A DNA stretch of 64,000 nt, from the NCBI GenBank assembly GCA_012934845.2, contig WNNJ02000746.1:1-64000 (forward strand). Direction: 5' to 3'. Positions 44,498 to 56,236 of this stretch are shown here, in pieces; position 1 is the stretch's first letter; every line of letters starts with the position of its first letter. The stretch is from Pomphorhynchus laevis (taxonomy: Eukaryota > Acanthocephala > Palaeacanthocephala > Echinorhynchida > Pomphorhynchidae). The notes below the pieces were generated by a model. That model made no database searches and was not told the origin of the DNA. It saw only the letters and a list, made by a program, of their open reading frames with translations. Both the position numbers and the translations under genes were made by a program.

Positions 44498-46175
44498 ATG
44501 GAAACAGAATGCAATTGTAAAAGTCTTAGTTTTGATAAAATAAATGAACATATATGTACCCATAATCTAGAATTAATTGAAAATTGTGAATTAAGAAAGC
44601 TGCTATCAAAAGGGTATAAATATAGATTAAATAATAAAAACGACAAAAATAAAATTTACAATTCGTTATATAATAACTTAAATGATTACTTTAGTAAGCT
44701 GATTAATAGTGAAAGTTCGAATATATCTAAGATAAAAATTTGGAAAGATTATATATTTGATAAAATTAAAAATAAAATGAAAATAACAAACAATTATAAA
44801 AGGAAAGATAAAATTAATAAAGATATGTATACATAACTTACTAAATTAAAGGATAACTATATAATAACAACTATTGATAAAGCTAGTAATAACTTTGTCT
44901 TCATATGCAAAAAGCTTTATTATGATATACTAATGAAAGAGGTTAATTCTAATGATTTAAATGTAAATCCAACATGTGAACGTAGTGAGTTGAGTTTAGA
45001 AACAATTATTACAAGTCACTGTTCTATAATGGATAAAAAGGGTATAAAGGTTAAATTAGATAATAAAACTATACCTATATTATATTGGAATCCAAAATTA
45101 CATAAAAATCCAATCAAAACCTAGGTTCATATGTAGTGCGTTTAAATGTACATTAAAACCACTTTCTGTCTATATGAATAAAATACTTAAAGTAATTAAA
45201 GCACACTTTAAAAAATATTGCAAGGTAATCGAAATTAATACTGGTATAAAACACTATTTCAGTATTAATTCTACAAAAGAATTTTTAGAACAGACAAAAG
45301 GAATAAATTTTCAAAATATAAATACATACGATTTTAGTACTGTTTATACAAATCTAGGTTTAGTAGATATTAAAGAAGCGTTAGTAAAATTAATTAACCT
45401 TATATTCGGAAAAAGATATACATATATATGTTATAATAATTATAACATCCTATCTAACAAAAATTAAACCATCAAATAAATATAAATATATGGATAAAAT
45501 TGAATTAATAGAATCCTTAAATATTTTGATAAATCAAAATTATTTAAAAGTAGGGACATCTATATTTAGACAAGTAAAATGTGTTCCAATGGGTGGTAAT
45601 AGTATCCCAATTATAGCTGACTTGTTTTTAAGCTTTATAGAATATGAATTTGTTCATAACTGTGTATACACTAAATCTAAACAATGGAGATATATGAAAT
45701 ATATGTTCCGATACATTGATGATATATGTGTATTTAATTCTAATAATTTTTATTCAGTTAGTGAGCACATTTATCCAGAAAGCCTTATTCTTAACAAAAC
45801 CAATATTAATGATAAAGAAGGTGTATATCTAGATATGAACATTAAATTAACATTAACTAAAAGTACTATTAATTTATATCGTAAATATGATATAATTAAA
45901 TATACAAGAAAATATTTTAGCATGAGCATTCATGCATACCATATAATATAAAATATAATACATTAAATAATGAAATTTTAAGAATTGCAACAATATGTAA
46001 TGATATTGGCTTTCTTCAAAATCATTTAAATAATTTAATAGATACATATTTTAAACTAGGTTACTATAAAAATAACATCAAGCAGAAAATAGTAAAATAT
46101 ATAAATCAACACAATAATATAAAGAATAAATTTAAACTCTTAAGTGGCAAATTTTTATGGATGGATAATAAATAA
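44498..46175 (+). pseudogene. Naiad RT domain (interrupted)
   Basis: Motifs in order: HNLELIENCELRKLLSKGYK (44560), NYIITTIDKASNNFVFICKK (44850, RT1), IPILYWNPKLHKNP (45070), INTYDFSTVYTNLG (45325, motif A), VKCVPMGGNSIPIIADLFLS (45580, motif B), FRYIDDICVF (45710, motif C with the catalytic DD), YLDMNIKLTLT and a terminal ILRIATICND to LSGKFLWMDNK. All RT blocks are present; the frame changes several times. Confidence 0.82.
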
Positions 46176-46214
46176 TATACTTTGTATTAGAATAAGATAC
46201 TAGATAGTTTTATC

Positions 46215-46317
46215 AGAGGAAATACATCATAAGCATGTATTTGGTCCCGCTGCTATGTTAGGTAGTGGAGTTAGGGGCCGAAACCTGATAGCATAGCAGT
46301 TCCTTTTGATGACCTCT
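46215..46317 (+). ncRNA. Pseudoknotted RNA at the Naiad 3' end
   Basis: An outer stem is formed by AGAGG and CATCA (46215-46229) with TGATG and CCTCT (46307-46317). Inside, GGTCCC (46243-46248) pairs with GGGGCC (46274-46279, one G-U) and CTGCTATG (46250-46257) pairs with CATAGCAG (46292-46299). The two inner helices cross, giving an H-type pseudoknot. Position suggests the RNA feature recognised by the Naiad RT or a regulatory end structure. Confidence 0.5.
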
Positions 46318-46529
46318 AATTCTTATTCTGATACAACGTCTGTTATTAGTAAATTCATAAAAATGACGTTTATTTTAAATTTCATTTTTTTAACTTGATT
46401 TAAATTATAGAAAATCTAAAAACAATTATTAATTTTATTATTTAATTATTAAATTTTGATTTAGCATTATTATGTTTTGTTTTTTTTATAATTATATTAA
46501 ATACGTAGACTCAGTTAGCTGATTTAATC

Positions 46530-46810
46530 ATCATTATCATCACTATCTCCTTTATCATCATTATCACGACACCGATGAAATCCGAAGCCTTTACAGCACT
46601 CACTACATGTAGACTATTAGCCATCGACAAATAACTGTGTCCGCCCGATAGGTGTTGGAGAGGTTTCAAGACGTTTAATATGTAAAGCCATTACCTGTTG
46701 TGTACAACCAATTGTGCGAGTTTTGCGGAGGAATTCAATTATACGCTCGTAAAAATCGGGTGAAAAAATGTTATCCAGGAATCTAGGCGTTTTTGTAGAG
46801 GATAAAAATA
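46530..46810 (-). pseudogene. Unidentified conserved-looking protein remnant
   Basis: The minus strand reads TKTPRFLDNIFSPDFYERII, EFLRKTRTIGC, ALHIKRLETSPTPIGRTQLF, VDG, then after two stops STCSECCKGFGFHRCRDN and an acidic Asp-rich tail. The CxxCC and HRC residues suggest a metal-binding end, perhaps of a DNA-transposon protein. I do not recognise it. Confidence 0.45.
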
Positions 46811-47249
46811 TATGTATATTGACTCTATATGTGTATATTGTGTGTATATTATAAATATGTGTATATTGACTCTGAATGCTTTTAACATATTAATTAATAA
46901 TATAAGGCCGCTTTATACGATATCGCCTGAATATGTCCAATCATCGAACATGTTGCGTATAATAAATACGAACAAAATATAACACTCAGTTATTGATGGG
47001 TACAAATACTATAAAAGAAATAATAACTCAAGATGGCCCATTATCAATATTATTCTATGATCTAGCAACGATACCTTTGATTGATTGATACCGTTGATCG
47101 ATACCTTTGATTGATCTCAAAGTTACACACTGCACATTATGAAAGAAAAAGAAAAAAAGATTAATCCAAATTCAAAATAATTGCCGTTTGAATAGTTTGT
47201 GTGAAGCTGAGCTAACAGTCTGCTCGCTTAAACAATTTCATGAATTCAC
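46811..47249. other. AT-rich noncoding DNA
   Basis: No gene recognised; short tandem gtgtatattgactct duplications at about 46810-46870. Confidence 0.4.
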
Positions 47250-50217
47250 AATTTTTTGTCTAAATTAAATTACTTTAGTCCGTACAATTCGGCGACGACT
47301 GAGATAAAGGAAATGACACCGCAAAGTTCGAGTGCATTGAATATTCAACAGTCCACGCAGAACGTGATGTTCTTTGTGGAATATCTCCCACGTCAGAAAC
47401 ATATCTCGCAAATCGCGAAAATTGCGTGCAGAAAGCATATAAGATCCCTGAGTCTGTCCCCATATGGAAGAACTCTTACCGAATGAACGGGCATTGTTGC
47501 CCCGCAGCACATTTTCAAGTCGAGTGAACTCATCAACCGTTCTAGGATATGAACATTGAGATGCATACAGTAGATGACTGAGAATGAATGCATTTGTAAG
47601 TGATTTAAATGACCAGGGATTTAGAAAACTAAACGTTGGGCGAATTAGACCTACCACACGCATAGCTTTGGTACATACATAATCAGTGTGTCGGCGGGTA
47701 GACAAATCGTTAGCGATATATATACCAAGATCTTACATGTGAAGCTATTTCGATGAGCTGACCACCTAGATGATATGTTGGCTCTGAGGCATCATTACGT
47801 GAATGTATGCGCATGCGAACACACTTCGATACACTGATAGACAAGCCGTTGGAGCATGTCCACTTAGAAACGCTGTCAATATCTGATTGGATGATATCCA
47901 TATCTAAATTCGACATAATTGCTCGCCAAATTTAAATATCATCCGCATACAAAAGTGAATCTGAACTCAAGATATCAAGCAAATCGTTCACATAAAAACA
48001 GAATATCAGTAGACCCAATATCGAACCTTGAGAGACGCTAGCATGAGCAGGATATCGATCAGAGAAATACCGTTAACCTGTACTTGATACGAGCGGTGTG
48101 ATATGATATTACCTACCCAGCGAATATTAATATGATCGATATTCAATGCCCTCAATTTACGAATCAATATATCATGACGAACAAAGTCAGAAGTCTTCGA
48201 GAAATCAAAAAATACAACGTCGACATTGAATCATTTATCTATTAGGTAACCCTAACTTTCCTGGGCTATCAAAAGATTCGTCACAGTCAAGTGATTTTTC
48301 GGGAAACCATGTTGATTATGGCACAATAACCTATTAGTATCCAGGAACTTGCTGGTTATAAGACACAATATCCTATTAAATATACGGCAAGATACACAAG
48401 TCAAACTCACAGGTCTATAACTTATCACAGAACATCGATTCTCTCTTTTGTATAGCGGCCTTATGATAGAGCATTTCCACACATTCGGAACTCGACCAAG
48501 ATAGATAGAATCAATAAAGATACAATACAAAGAAACGGCGATAACGTCGGCAAGATTCTTTAAGTATATTGATGTAGGGAGACCATGACAGATATAACCA
48601 TATGATTTGAGCTTCTTGAGCTCCTTTATCACATCATAAACAGAAAAACATGCGAATAACATCATAAATTGATCAACAGTAAGATAAACCCATTTCGAGA
48701 AGACTGTTAGAAACCGGTACCAGAAATTTACAACCAAAAGCAGCGGCTATATCAATGTCGCTAACTAGATTGCATCCTTTGTTATCAACGATGGAACTAA
48801 TACTTTTAACGTCACTTTCAGACGCCTAACATATATGAAGTTATTTCTATTTTTAATAAATTATAGTCTATTAGTTGTTTAGAAAACCTAATAAATGCCG
48901 ACTTTTTTAAATTTGAAAGCGTCTTTTAGGTCCTTATCAAACCAAGGACTGGGATTGTACGTATCCTGGCTACCTTACGAAGAGAAAATCGTAGAAGCAG
49001 TCAATGCAGACCTGATTCAAACTGATGCAATGATATATCAACTCCAACTGTTAAGGGATCAAGCTAACATATACTAGATAGAGTTCGACGGAATTATTCA
49101 AAATCAGTCTTGAAACATTGCAACATATTGGAACAAGGCTTAGGGTGCGACAATATATGCGAGAAATTTGAGTCGAAACTGAGTACGCGATGGTCTGAGT
49201 TGCCTAGAGTTCCCAAATGCGTAACATTATTAATCATGTATTTTTTGATCTAAGGCAAATATCGAGTAAAGAACTATGATCTCCAGATTAAGGTCCAAAA
49301 AATTAACGGTAGAAAGGAATACCGAAGAGGAATGATCATTCGCTGAGCACAAATAACTACTCCGATCGACAGTGGGCATGTTTAGATCACCCATTACTAG
49401 TACATTACTACGGTAACCGAATTTCAGCAAATCATCGATTATGCAACTCACATTAGAGCACGGACTGCGATATATTAGACCGATAATGACTGTTCCATAA
49501 GTAAGTAGCAATATACTACCCAATAAAGCCTCAATTCATTTTTCTGATTTTACATCTATTAACTTGAACATTACGTTGTTATGCACATAAAGAATCACTT
49601 CACCACTTCTATTACTGGTTCTATACAACCGATAAGCGGAATAATTCGTTACCACAATCTCGGCGTATGTAATATCAGAGTGTAACCAAGTTTCAGTTAT
49701 AGCCATTAACAATGGATGTGTAATCTGGACACGAAGTCTTTATTCATTAATTTTAAAGAGGAGGCTACGAGCATTGGTGTACAAAATCATACAACTAGAA
49801 TTAACAGAGCCGAATCGCCGGCACTTCTCACATTGTCACCGTTTCTGCCACCATTATTGAAACCACTGAGAGCAAAGCACAAGGGGGGAACGGTACTAGC
49901 AATATTATTTAAGCAACCAATGCATTCAAGTCTTTGAATACGAGATGAGGTAGAAGCTACGAAATGATTCTGAAAACATTCACCTAAAGTGGGATCCAAC
50001 GCAACCAAGTCCTTCGCCGCACAACCTGAAAATTTTCGATAGTCAAGTTCATCTCTCCGGCATCTAAGCGCGCTTTTAAAACTTGTTTAATTTCGTGCAG
50101 ACGTTTACGTTCATTCACATCAAGATCTTTTAATAATCTGGTAGGGGAACCTTTGAGGCGAAAATAATTCAGAAAAATGTGCCGGACGGTAACCTTGTCA
50201 GTAAGTATTGCTTTCAA
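47250..50217 (-). mobile_element. LINE with endonuclease and RT (L2/CR1/Jockey group), decayed
   Basis: Minus-strand order: LKARLDAGEMNLTIENFQVV (50050), decayed endonuclease with SLKLMNKDFVSRL, GLIYRSPCSNVSCIIDDLL and VLVMGDLNMPTVDRSS (49400), then RT: NVWKCSIIRPLYKRENRCS and SYRPVSLTCVSC (48440), NRLLCHNQHGFPKNHLTV (48310), and C-terminal ISVSKCVRMRIHS, YASQCSYPRTVDEF and RDLRDMFLTWEIFH. It is longer than, but similar in layout to, the 35.4-36.9 kb fragment. Motif A/B/C are largely eroded between 48250 and 47930. Several stops. Confidence 0.78.
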
Positions 50218-51149
50218 CAGTCTAGGACGATTACTATCATTTTACCAATATGGAAGAGAGCTACTACTCTAATTTTAGAAGTAATCTCCGTAGGAGAATT
50301 TGCCAGAATAATTGACAAGATAGAACGTATCTTCGACAAATCATAATGTATGACTATGCCACGTTTCAGGTTGGCCTGAAATGTGTTCGCGATCGACGGG
50401 ATTGTTTGAATTTGTGGTTATTTTCGTTATACTTGCATTCATTGTTGAAGATCTTATAGGAAGAACAGACGCAGAGCAAAAACCACAAATGAACTTTCTC
50501 CTAGTAAGCTTGTCGCCATCTGACCGCGGAACAGATACCGTAGTCCAAACGTTACAGCCGTCAGAATCACATCAAACTTAAAGTGTTATGTATGCAGATA
50601 TTTCAGTTTGTTTTCTGTGACCCATGTCGATTTGCAATAACTTTCGTAAAGGTCCATCAATCCAAAATGTCCATCAATTGTAAGTATTTTGTCCTCGTTG
50701 TTGTTTGTCCCATTTTTTTGTACTCGTTTCTCGTTTGTTTTAACTTGAACTTGTAATATTATTGTATGTTATTATCTCTCAAATTGAAGGGAAATTATAT
50801 AATATCATATGATCCTTTGCTTCCTCGTTCCTCGTTCCTCGTTTCTCGTTGTTTTAATTTAAATCAATGACATGCATCACGTATTATTGTAAGTAGTTAT
50901 GTTATAACAAAAAAATTTAACCAGATAGTAGATCAAAACGCTTTTCAAAGCTCGGACAAGTGTATATTTTATCTCTAAATTTTTAAGCAACAATAATAAA
51001 AAATGGTGCACAGATGATACAAACTGCATTGGAACGAAAGATGACTTAGAGAAAATACGGAAATCTTTAAGGACATCGTTCCTCACTACGGACTATATTC
51101 AAAGAATCAAAATGTAAGTTGCTTGTACATAAAGAAAACGAAGATCACG
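50218..51149. other. AT-rich noncoding DNA
   Basis: No gene recognised. A short ttcctcg/tttctcg tandem lies at 50820-50850. A 66-codon frame at 50381-50581 has a hydrophobic stretch (FEFVVIFVILAFIVEDLI) but no other support. Confidence 0.35.
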
Positions 51150-51395
51150 AGATAAAAGATTTTGAACTTTTATGCGTAAAATAGTTAATAATGGATTAAC
51201 AATTCTCGGAGCTCCAGGAGGAAGAGCAACTTCGAGGAAATGTGTGCAACAAATAAGAAATTTGAAAAATGTATATTGAAATTAGCAGAAATTGGAGAAA
51301 TTAATACACATACAGCGTATATGAAGTTCCAATTTTCTTTATAACATAAGTGGACTCATATAAAAAGAACACACAAATGCCAAAATTAATAATAA
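51150..51395 (+). pseudogene. RT-X 3' fragment (copy 3)
   Basis: GLTILGAPGGRATSR and, in another frame, AYMKFQFSL then HKWTHIKRTHKCQ match LGAPIGNAN and QFIQHKWGHLQRSNQCQ of the 33.9-35.3 kb copy. Confidence 0.55.
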
Positions 51396-51469
51396 TGATT
51401 TTCTTAGCAAAAAAAATACATAGGTTAAATAGAATTAAAACAAAAATAGAAAAAAAGAGACGTCAGAAA

Positions 51470-54400
51470 TCAGAAATCATCGTCTTCCGGAAAAACTTGT
51501 CTACTTCTTCCATCATCTTCATGGCCTCAGGTCCAGTGGGATCTGAGCCCCACAGCCAATCCAACACGCCGCCTTCGACTGAACCACCCAGGATCTTTCA
51601 CCCCCGAAGAGTCCAATCGACGCGGACTATGCTGGGTAATCGAGAGACGAAGAGCTTGAGAAACCTTAGCCTTTGCTCTGGGGGACGTCCTCTAGAGAAG
51701 AAGACTAATCCCGAGATAGCCCAAGTGACCCAGAGGCGCACCTGAGTTTTCCCTTTCAATGACAGATGCTGGGCCCGTTTCAGAGCCCATCTAGCTCTCC
51801 TTAGGATATGTTTAAGTCTATCCAGGTCTGCTTTCGCCGACCAGTTCACCGTAACGGTGAACCCCAGGTATTTTACTCGACTCGTGAAGACAGGGAGTGG
51901 TTGATTAGTCAAAATGGAGGAGGGGGCAGAGAGTGCTAATCTCTTGAGCTTTTGCTTTGTTACAGGGGCACCATGAAAGACAACCACCTGCGATTTGGCG
52001 GAGTTTAAAATAAGATGGAACTTAAGTAACCGGTCTTTTAATCTTAAAAAGAAACGGCTGATGTCCGAGACTACATCTTTGCACCTGCGTCCAGAAAACA
52101 GGGCTGTGGTATCATCAGCATATACCACTAGACGTTGTTCGCGTTTAAATATTTTAAAGAGTTCAATGGAGGCGGCAAGATATAGGTAGGGGAAAGTGGT
52201 GAGCCTCGAGACACACCCGTAATAGGGTAGAACTGACGCGCATCAGGGTCGTCTTCATAATAGAATCACTTGGTGTACAGCAGTATGTCCACCCTGTTTA
52301 CAATTCTCGCAGGCAACCCGAGGGACCTTAGATAAAAGATATCAAAGGGAATGGAGATACGGTCAAATGCAGCAGAAAAGTCGAGGAAAACAGCAAGCAA
52401 GTTGATGGCTATTATCCTGACAGAACTGATGACTTCACCTACAGCCGAATGGACCGAACGACCTTTGACGAACCCATGGAAACTTGGTGGGATTAAATTT
52501 CGCCTTCTTAAATGATCGCGGATTCTACGCGCAAGCGCTTTTTCGTAGATCGATACGAGGGAATTTTGAATCGATATGGGCCGCAGGTCTTTAGGACATA
52601 AGACCGGATTTTTTAGGTAGAAATATACGTCTACTAATGTTGATGCCGGCCACATCAGATGGGGTGGCTAATAGCATTGTTACGGCTACTTCTCTTCTTT
52701 GATCGGCTGTCAAAAGCTGACATACACGAGAAGAGAGTAGAGCGACGGATTTGGAGGTGCCCGGAAGAGGCCCTCAGGAGTTAAGGATATCTGTGACAGA
52801 TAAATCCCTACTTCTGAAGTCTCCCCAAGGCGGGATTGGCTGAGGAGATTGAGTGGCACCATAATTATGTAAGGATAGTGACTCCTCCAAAACTTTATCA
52901 AGATCTATATTACCAATCCAGCCCAATGCCCTTATCCTTCCAACAGACAAACTTTTCCTTCTTGAATATCTTCCAGAAGGAAGACTGGGCAGGATTAAGA
53001 GAAGCAATGCTTGTCATATCCTTATCCAGTTGGAACCGATATTTAGTGCGCCAATATTCTTTCGAGAGAACTTGCCTGGCAGAAGCAGAGAGATTGGGAA
53101 GACGAAGCATATACGCTAAGGTCTTGAGTTTTGTCGGAGTGGGACTGAACATGCGACCTTTATAGGTTGTCGAAAGCAATGCGGTAGCTTGCGAGGAGAG
53201 GTAGAAATTAAATTCGCTTAAACTCTCAATACCAATTCGGGGAAGCGTTGGATAGCTGTCTGAAAGAATGCCACTCTGATAGGAATCAGAGTGGAATCTC
53301 CTTCGGAGCAGCGAATCATCTTTTATCCGTCAACGAATAAAGTCATGAGGAGCTTAACAGATGTTGTCGCGACTGCTTCGTACAGTGGGGTTTCAACAAC
53401 CACCTCTCATGAAACAGTAATAAATCGAGGAGTGAATTTGTTAATGTGCAATGAAAGGTGGGAGACGGTGGTTTGTGAATAATAACCGTTCCTAGCTCTG
53501 CGGTGTGCTGCATTAATCCAACGACCAGTTATGTCGTTGAAGTCACCAAGTACTATGTCATAGCCGCTATCAATAATACTATCCAGGTGGTCACGGTTCT
53601 TGTGAATCTCCCCCGGACGGATGTAGACATTGGCTAGACTGAGGCATTTACCGTTCTTACAGAGTAAAACTACTAAACAAGAAAGGGCTGGACAAGAATA
53701 ATTTCAAAGAAGGGATGATCTTAAAGAACATTGAACTAAGGTCAAGAGTTCTTGAGATGAAGAGGAGTGAGTCCGGTTATGTACGGAGTATAGTGGGAAC
53801 AAATGTGCTTAGGAATGAATCGAGTAATGTCCTGGGGGAGACGGATAGACTGCTTCTTCTGAAGGACTATAACATCTGCATCTCTACCAGATAGAAGTCT
53901 AAGGGCAGAAGCTCCTCCCGAATTCCACTGAAGAATATTCAGTGAAAAAGGCTCACGAGTACTCTGCATTGTGTTAGGTCAGCTGGGTGGGATTGCCTCA
54001 TCCCTAGACAGAGCTAGGGGTGGAAAGGTTGCCCTTCCCGCCACCAACTCTGTCCTGGACGAGCACTCGCCCACGGGCGTTGTCTTCATTTTCCTGTGAA
54101 TCCGACTCGTCTTTCTCCTTAAGGAGTTTCTTGTTCTTAATGGGGGGAAGGACGTGAGCCGATACCTCCTCTTTTTCGAGCTAGGTAAAGCATGCTGAGT
54201 GGAAACTCCCGGACTTGAACAAAGTGCAGAGACCAAGGCGGAGATCATATTTTCCACATTTTTGATGGCAGAATGTATCTTAACGTCCATAACATTCAGG
54301 ATGTCCTTGTCTGTCATCCTTGAGGCCGCGCCAGAATAAGTTGAATCGGGTATCTTGACTACAGCAGTTCTGAAGAAGTTGTTTCGGTAATCTTTAAAGC

Positions 54401-55190
54401 ATGCACATTTACGAGACCATGCAGGATGGCTCCCACCACAGTTTGAGCATAGGGCGGGTGAAACACACTTCTCCCCGGAACCAATACTTTTGCATGATGG
54501 GAGACTACAGACTCCGCAGGTCTTTGATCTGGAACAATTTGAGGCCCAGTGCCCCCACTTATGCATGTGTTACAGTGGGGGTAGGTAAGATCCTCTGCAC
54601 TCATAACTGTAAAACGTAAGCTGTACCTTAAAAGGGATTATATGACGATTTAGCAAGGGGTTTCGGCATGCTCGAAAGGGGATTAACAGAAACCTACAGG
54701 AAGTGGAAATACACTTTTCCCCATGACACACCGGAAGTTTGAAATTTTGTAAACTTTTTTCAGAACTTCGATATCATTTTCCTCTAGATGCGGGGGAAGA
54801 TTGTTCACTTTGACAGGTGCTAGAATGAGTTTAAAGTGAATCGAACCCCGATGTTTCATATTCGAATCAAAGAAGATCTCATAATCCTTTACAATATCAG
54901 AGGTTGATCAGAAAATTTTTATTTCTGATTCGTGAAATTTGACCGAATTGAACAGGATTCGGTTGGCATATTTCGCAATAAATGGTCTTAGACTGAATAA
55001 ATTGTGCCTTTCCAGAGGTTGTGAAATTGAGATATCAGTAAGGTTTTTAAGTTTAGGGATTGGGGGAGTACCCCCTCTCCCAGCAAATTAACAGCAGAAC
55101 AATTACTCGCTTGTTTATCAGGAATTGTAGAGATCAACGTTTTACCTTTCGAAATGTCCATTTTGCTTTAATTGTTTTCTTTTGAAGCTC
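51470..55190 (-). mobile_element. LINE-A copy 2, nearly full length
   Basis: Minus strand. ORF1 starts at ATG 55161 (MDISKGKTLISTIPDKQ) with zinc-knuckle segments HKWGHWASNC, CGVCSLPSC and CSNCGGSHPAWSRKC near 54560-54410. ORF2 begins at about 53969 (MQSTREPFSLNILQWNSGG) with endonuclease, then RT: LRPISIQNSLVSIYEKALAR (52600), VFLDFSAAFDRISI (52400, motif A), the VPQG region near 52240 and MVYADDTTALFSGR (52128, motif C). It ends with RLRFLKLFVSRLPSIVRVDW and a 3' UTR near 51500. Only a few disruptions. Confidence 0.87.
53979..54620 (-). CDS. LINE-A ORF1 C-terminal half with CCHC knuckles
   Basis: HKWGHWASNC with CNTC upstream, CGVCSLPSC and CSNCGGSHPAWSRKC give three retroviral-type CCHC zinc knuckles (C-x2-C-x4-H-x4/5-C), as in Jockey/I-clade ORF1. 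A basic Ser-rich tail follows (SSKKRRYRL, RKTSRIHRKMK). The protein would package element RNA. A shift separates this part from the N-terminus at 55161. Confidence 0.75.
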
Positions 55191-55339
55191 CGCAACTGAT
55201 TAAATTTTCACCAAACATTTCTCAAATGCCAAAATTAATTGTTCATTTTACTAGAGCAGTCAATCGACATCATTTTTCTTTGACGAAAATCACATGAAAT
55301 AGTATTACAGCAGCTTTGAGGAATTCAATATCGGAGATA
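55191..55339. other. Junction between two head-to-head LINE-A copies
   Basis: About 150 bp between the 5' ends of the minus copy (ORF1 ATG at 55161) and the plus copy. AT-rich, no gene; probably 5' UTR of either copy and a little target DNA. Confidence 0.4.
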
Positions 55340-55363
55340 AATAACATACAATTCCAAAAAAAA

Positions 55364-56216
55364 TGAGTACGAACAAGCGTGTCGGAGGAACAAAGGATTG
55401 TAAAAATAACAGTTTCCAGTCAATTTTCTAGTAAAAATAAAGGAACATGACCAAATACAGGTAAATGCTGCTCTGAAATCGCCTGTTCCAAAGGTTAGTG
55501 AGTTTTCAATTGCTACTAGGGATGGGGAAGTACTTCCCCCAATCCCAAAACTAAAAAATCTGATAATTATAAAGATCAAAAAGCCTATGGAAAGGCATTT
55601 ATTGTTTAATTTCTTTCTACGGCCGTTTACAGAGCAACTATCAAATAGAATCATTTTCAACTCGGTAAAACTTTATGAAACTGAACTAAAGATTTCGTTT
55701 ACCACCTCCTCTTAAAGGGGTATGTTAAATACTTCGAATCGTTCCTGTCGGAGTATGGGTCCATATACTCTAAACCCATACTTGCCACTCTAAAAGTATC
55801 TAACCTCCCTTGTCAATTGGAAGAGAATGATATCGAATTACTAAAAGAAACATTTAAAATATCTAACTTCCGTTCAATAATAGGCAAGAGCGGACATCAA
55901 ATACCAGTTGGATTTTGTTCCGCTTCCCTAGAGCGGGCTGAATCGCTGGCTAATTCAGCTTGTAATCCCTTCATGGGATTTAATCTCAGATTTACAATCA
56001 TTGATAAAGAAGAGTTCACATATCCGCACTGCAGTCGGTGCCACAAATGGGGTCACTGGGCCTCAAGCTTCAGTGAGTCATCGACATGTGGGGTGTGTGG
56101 CCACATGTCGATGGAACATGTGGCCACATGTTCCATCGACATAGGATGGAACATGTCGCTAGGAACGGGAAAGGGGAACCTTCCCGTTCCTAGCTCCTTC
56201 TAGGTAGGCAATCCCA
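55364..56216 (+). pseudogene. LINE-A ORF1 with internal deletion
   Basis: The N-terminal part is interrupted; 55817-56100 is well kept (LEENDIELLKETFKISNFRS, then YPHCSRCHKWGHWASSF and STCGVCG). The second and third knuckles and the basic region are replaced by a palindromic filler, after which the 3' end (GKGNLPVPSSF) resumes. The copy at 62.2-63.0 kb keeps the missing part. Confidence 0.75.
56105..56142. repeat. 38-bp perfect palindrome at an ORF1 deletion junction
   Basis: Arms of 19 bp meet at TGG/CCA (centre 56123/56124). A further partial copy (atggaacatgtcg) follows at 56147. The sequence replaces part of LINE-A ORF1, so it is junction filler made by template switching or end joining. 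Confidence 0.9.
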
Positions 56217-56236
56217 CATCAAACTAATCCACCACA

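Larger units (their letters stand above)
43290..46330 (+). mobile_element. Naiad-type (Hydra/Naiad clade) Penelope-like element
   Basis: The GIY-YIG endonuclease precedes the RT, the permuted order that defines the Hydra/Naiad PLE clade. Coding runs from 43465 to a stop near 46175 over five or so frames, very A/T-rich and Asn-rich. Structured RNA lies on both sides (43290-43440 and 46215-46317). The stops are mostly TAA/TAG, so the selenocysteine-type UGA recoding reported for some Naiads is not indicated. It is disrupted but retains all domains, suggesting moderate age. Confidence 0.85.

Noticed and set aside
43465-46175. Selenoprotein-type Naiad with UGA recoding
   Set aside because: The interruptions are mainly TAA/TAG and frame changes, not a series of in-frame UGA codons, so decay is the simpler reading.
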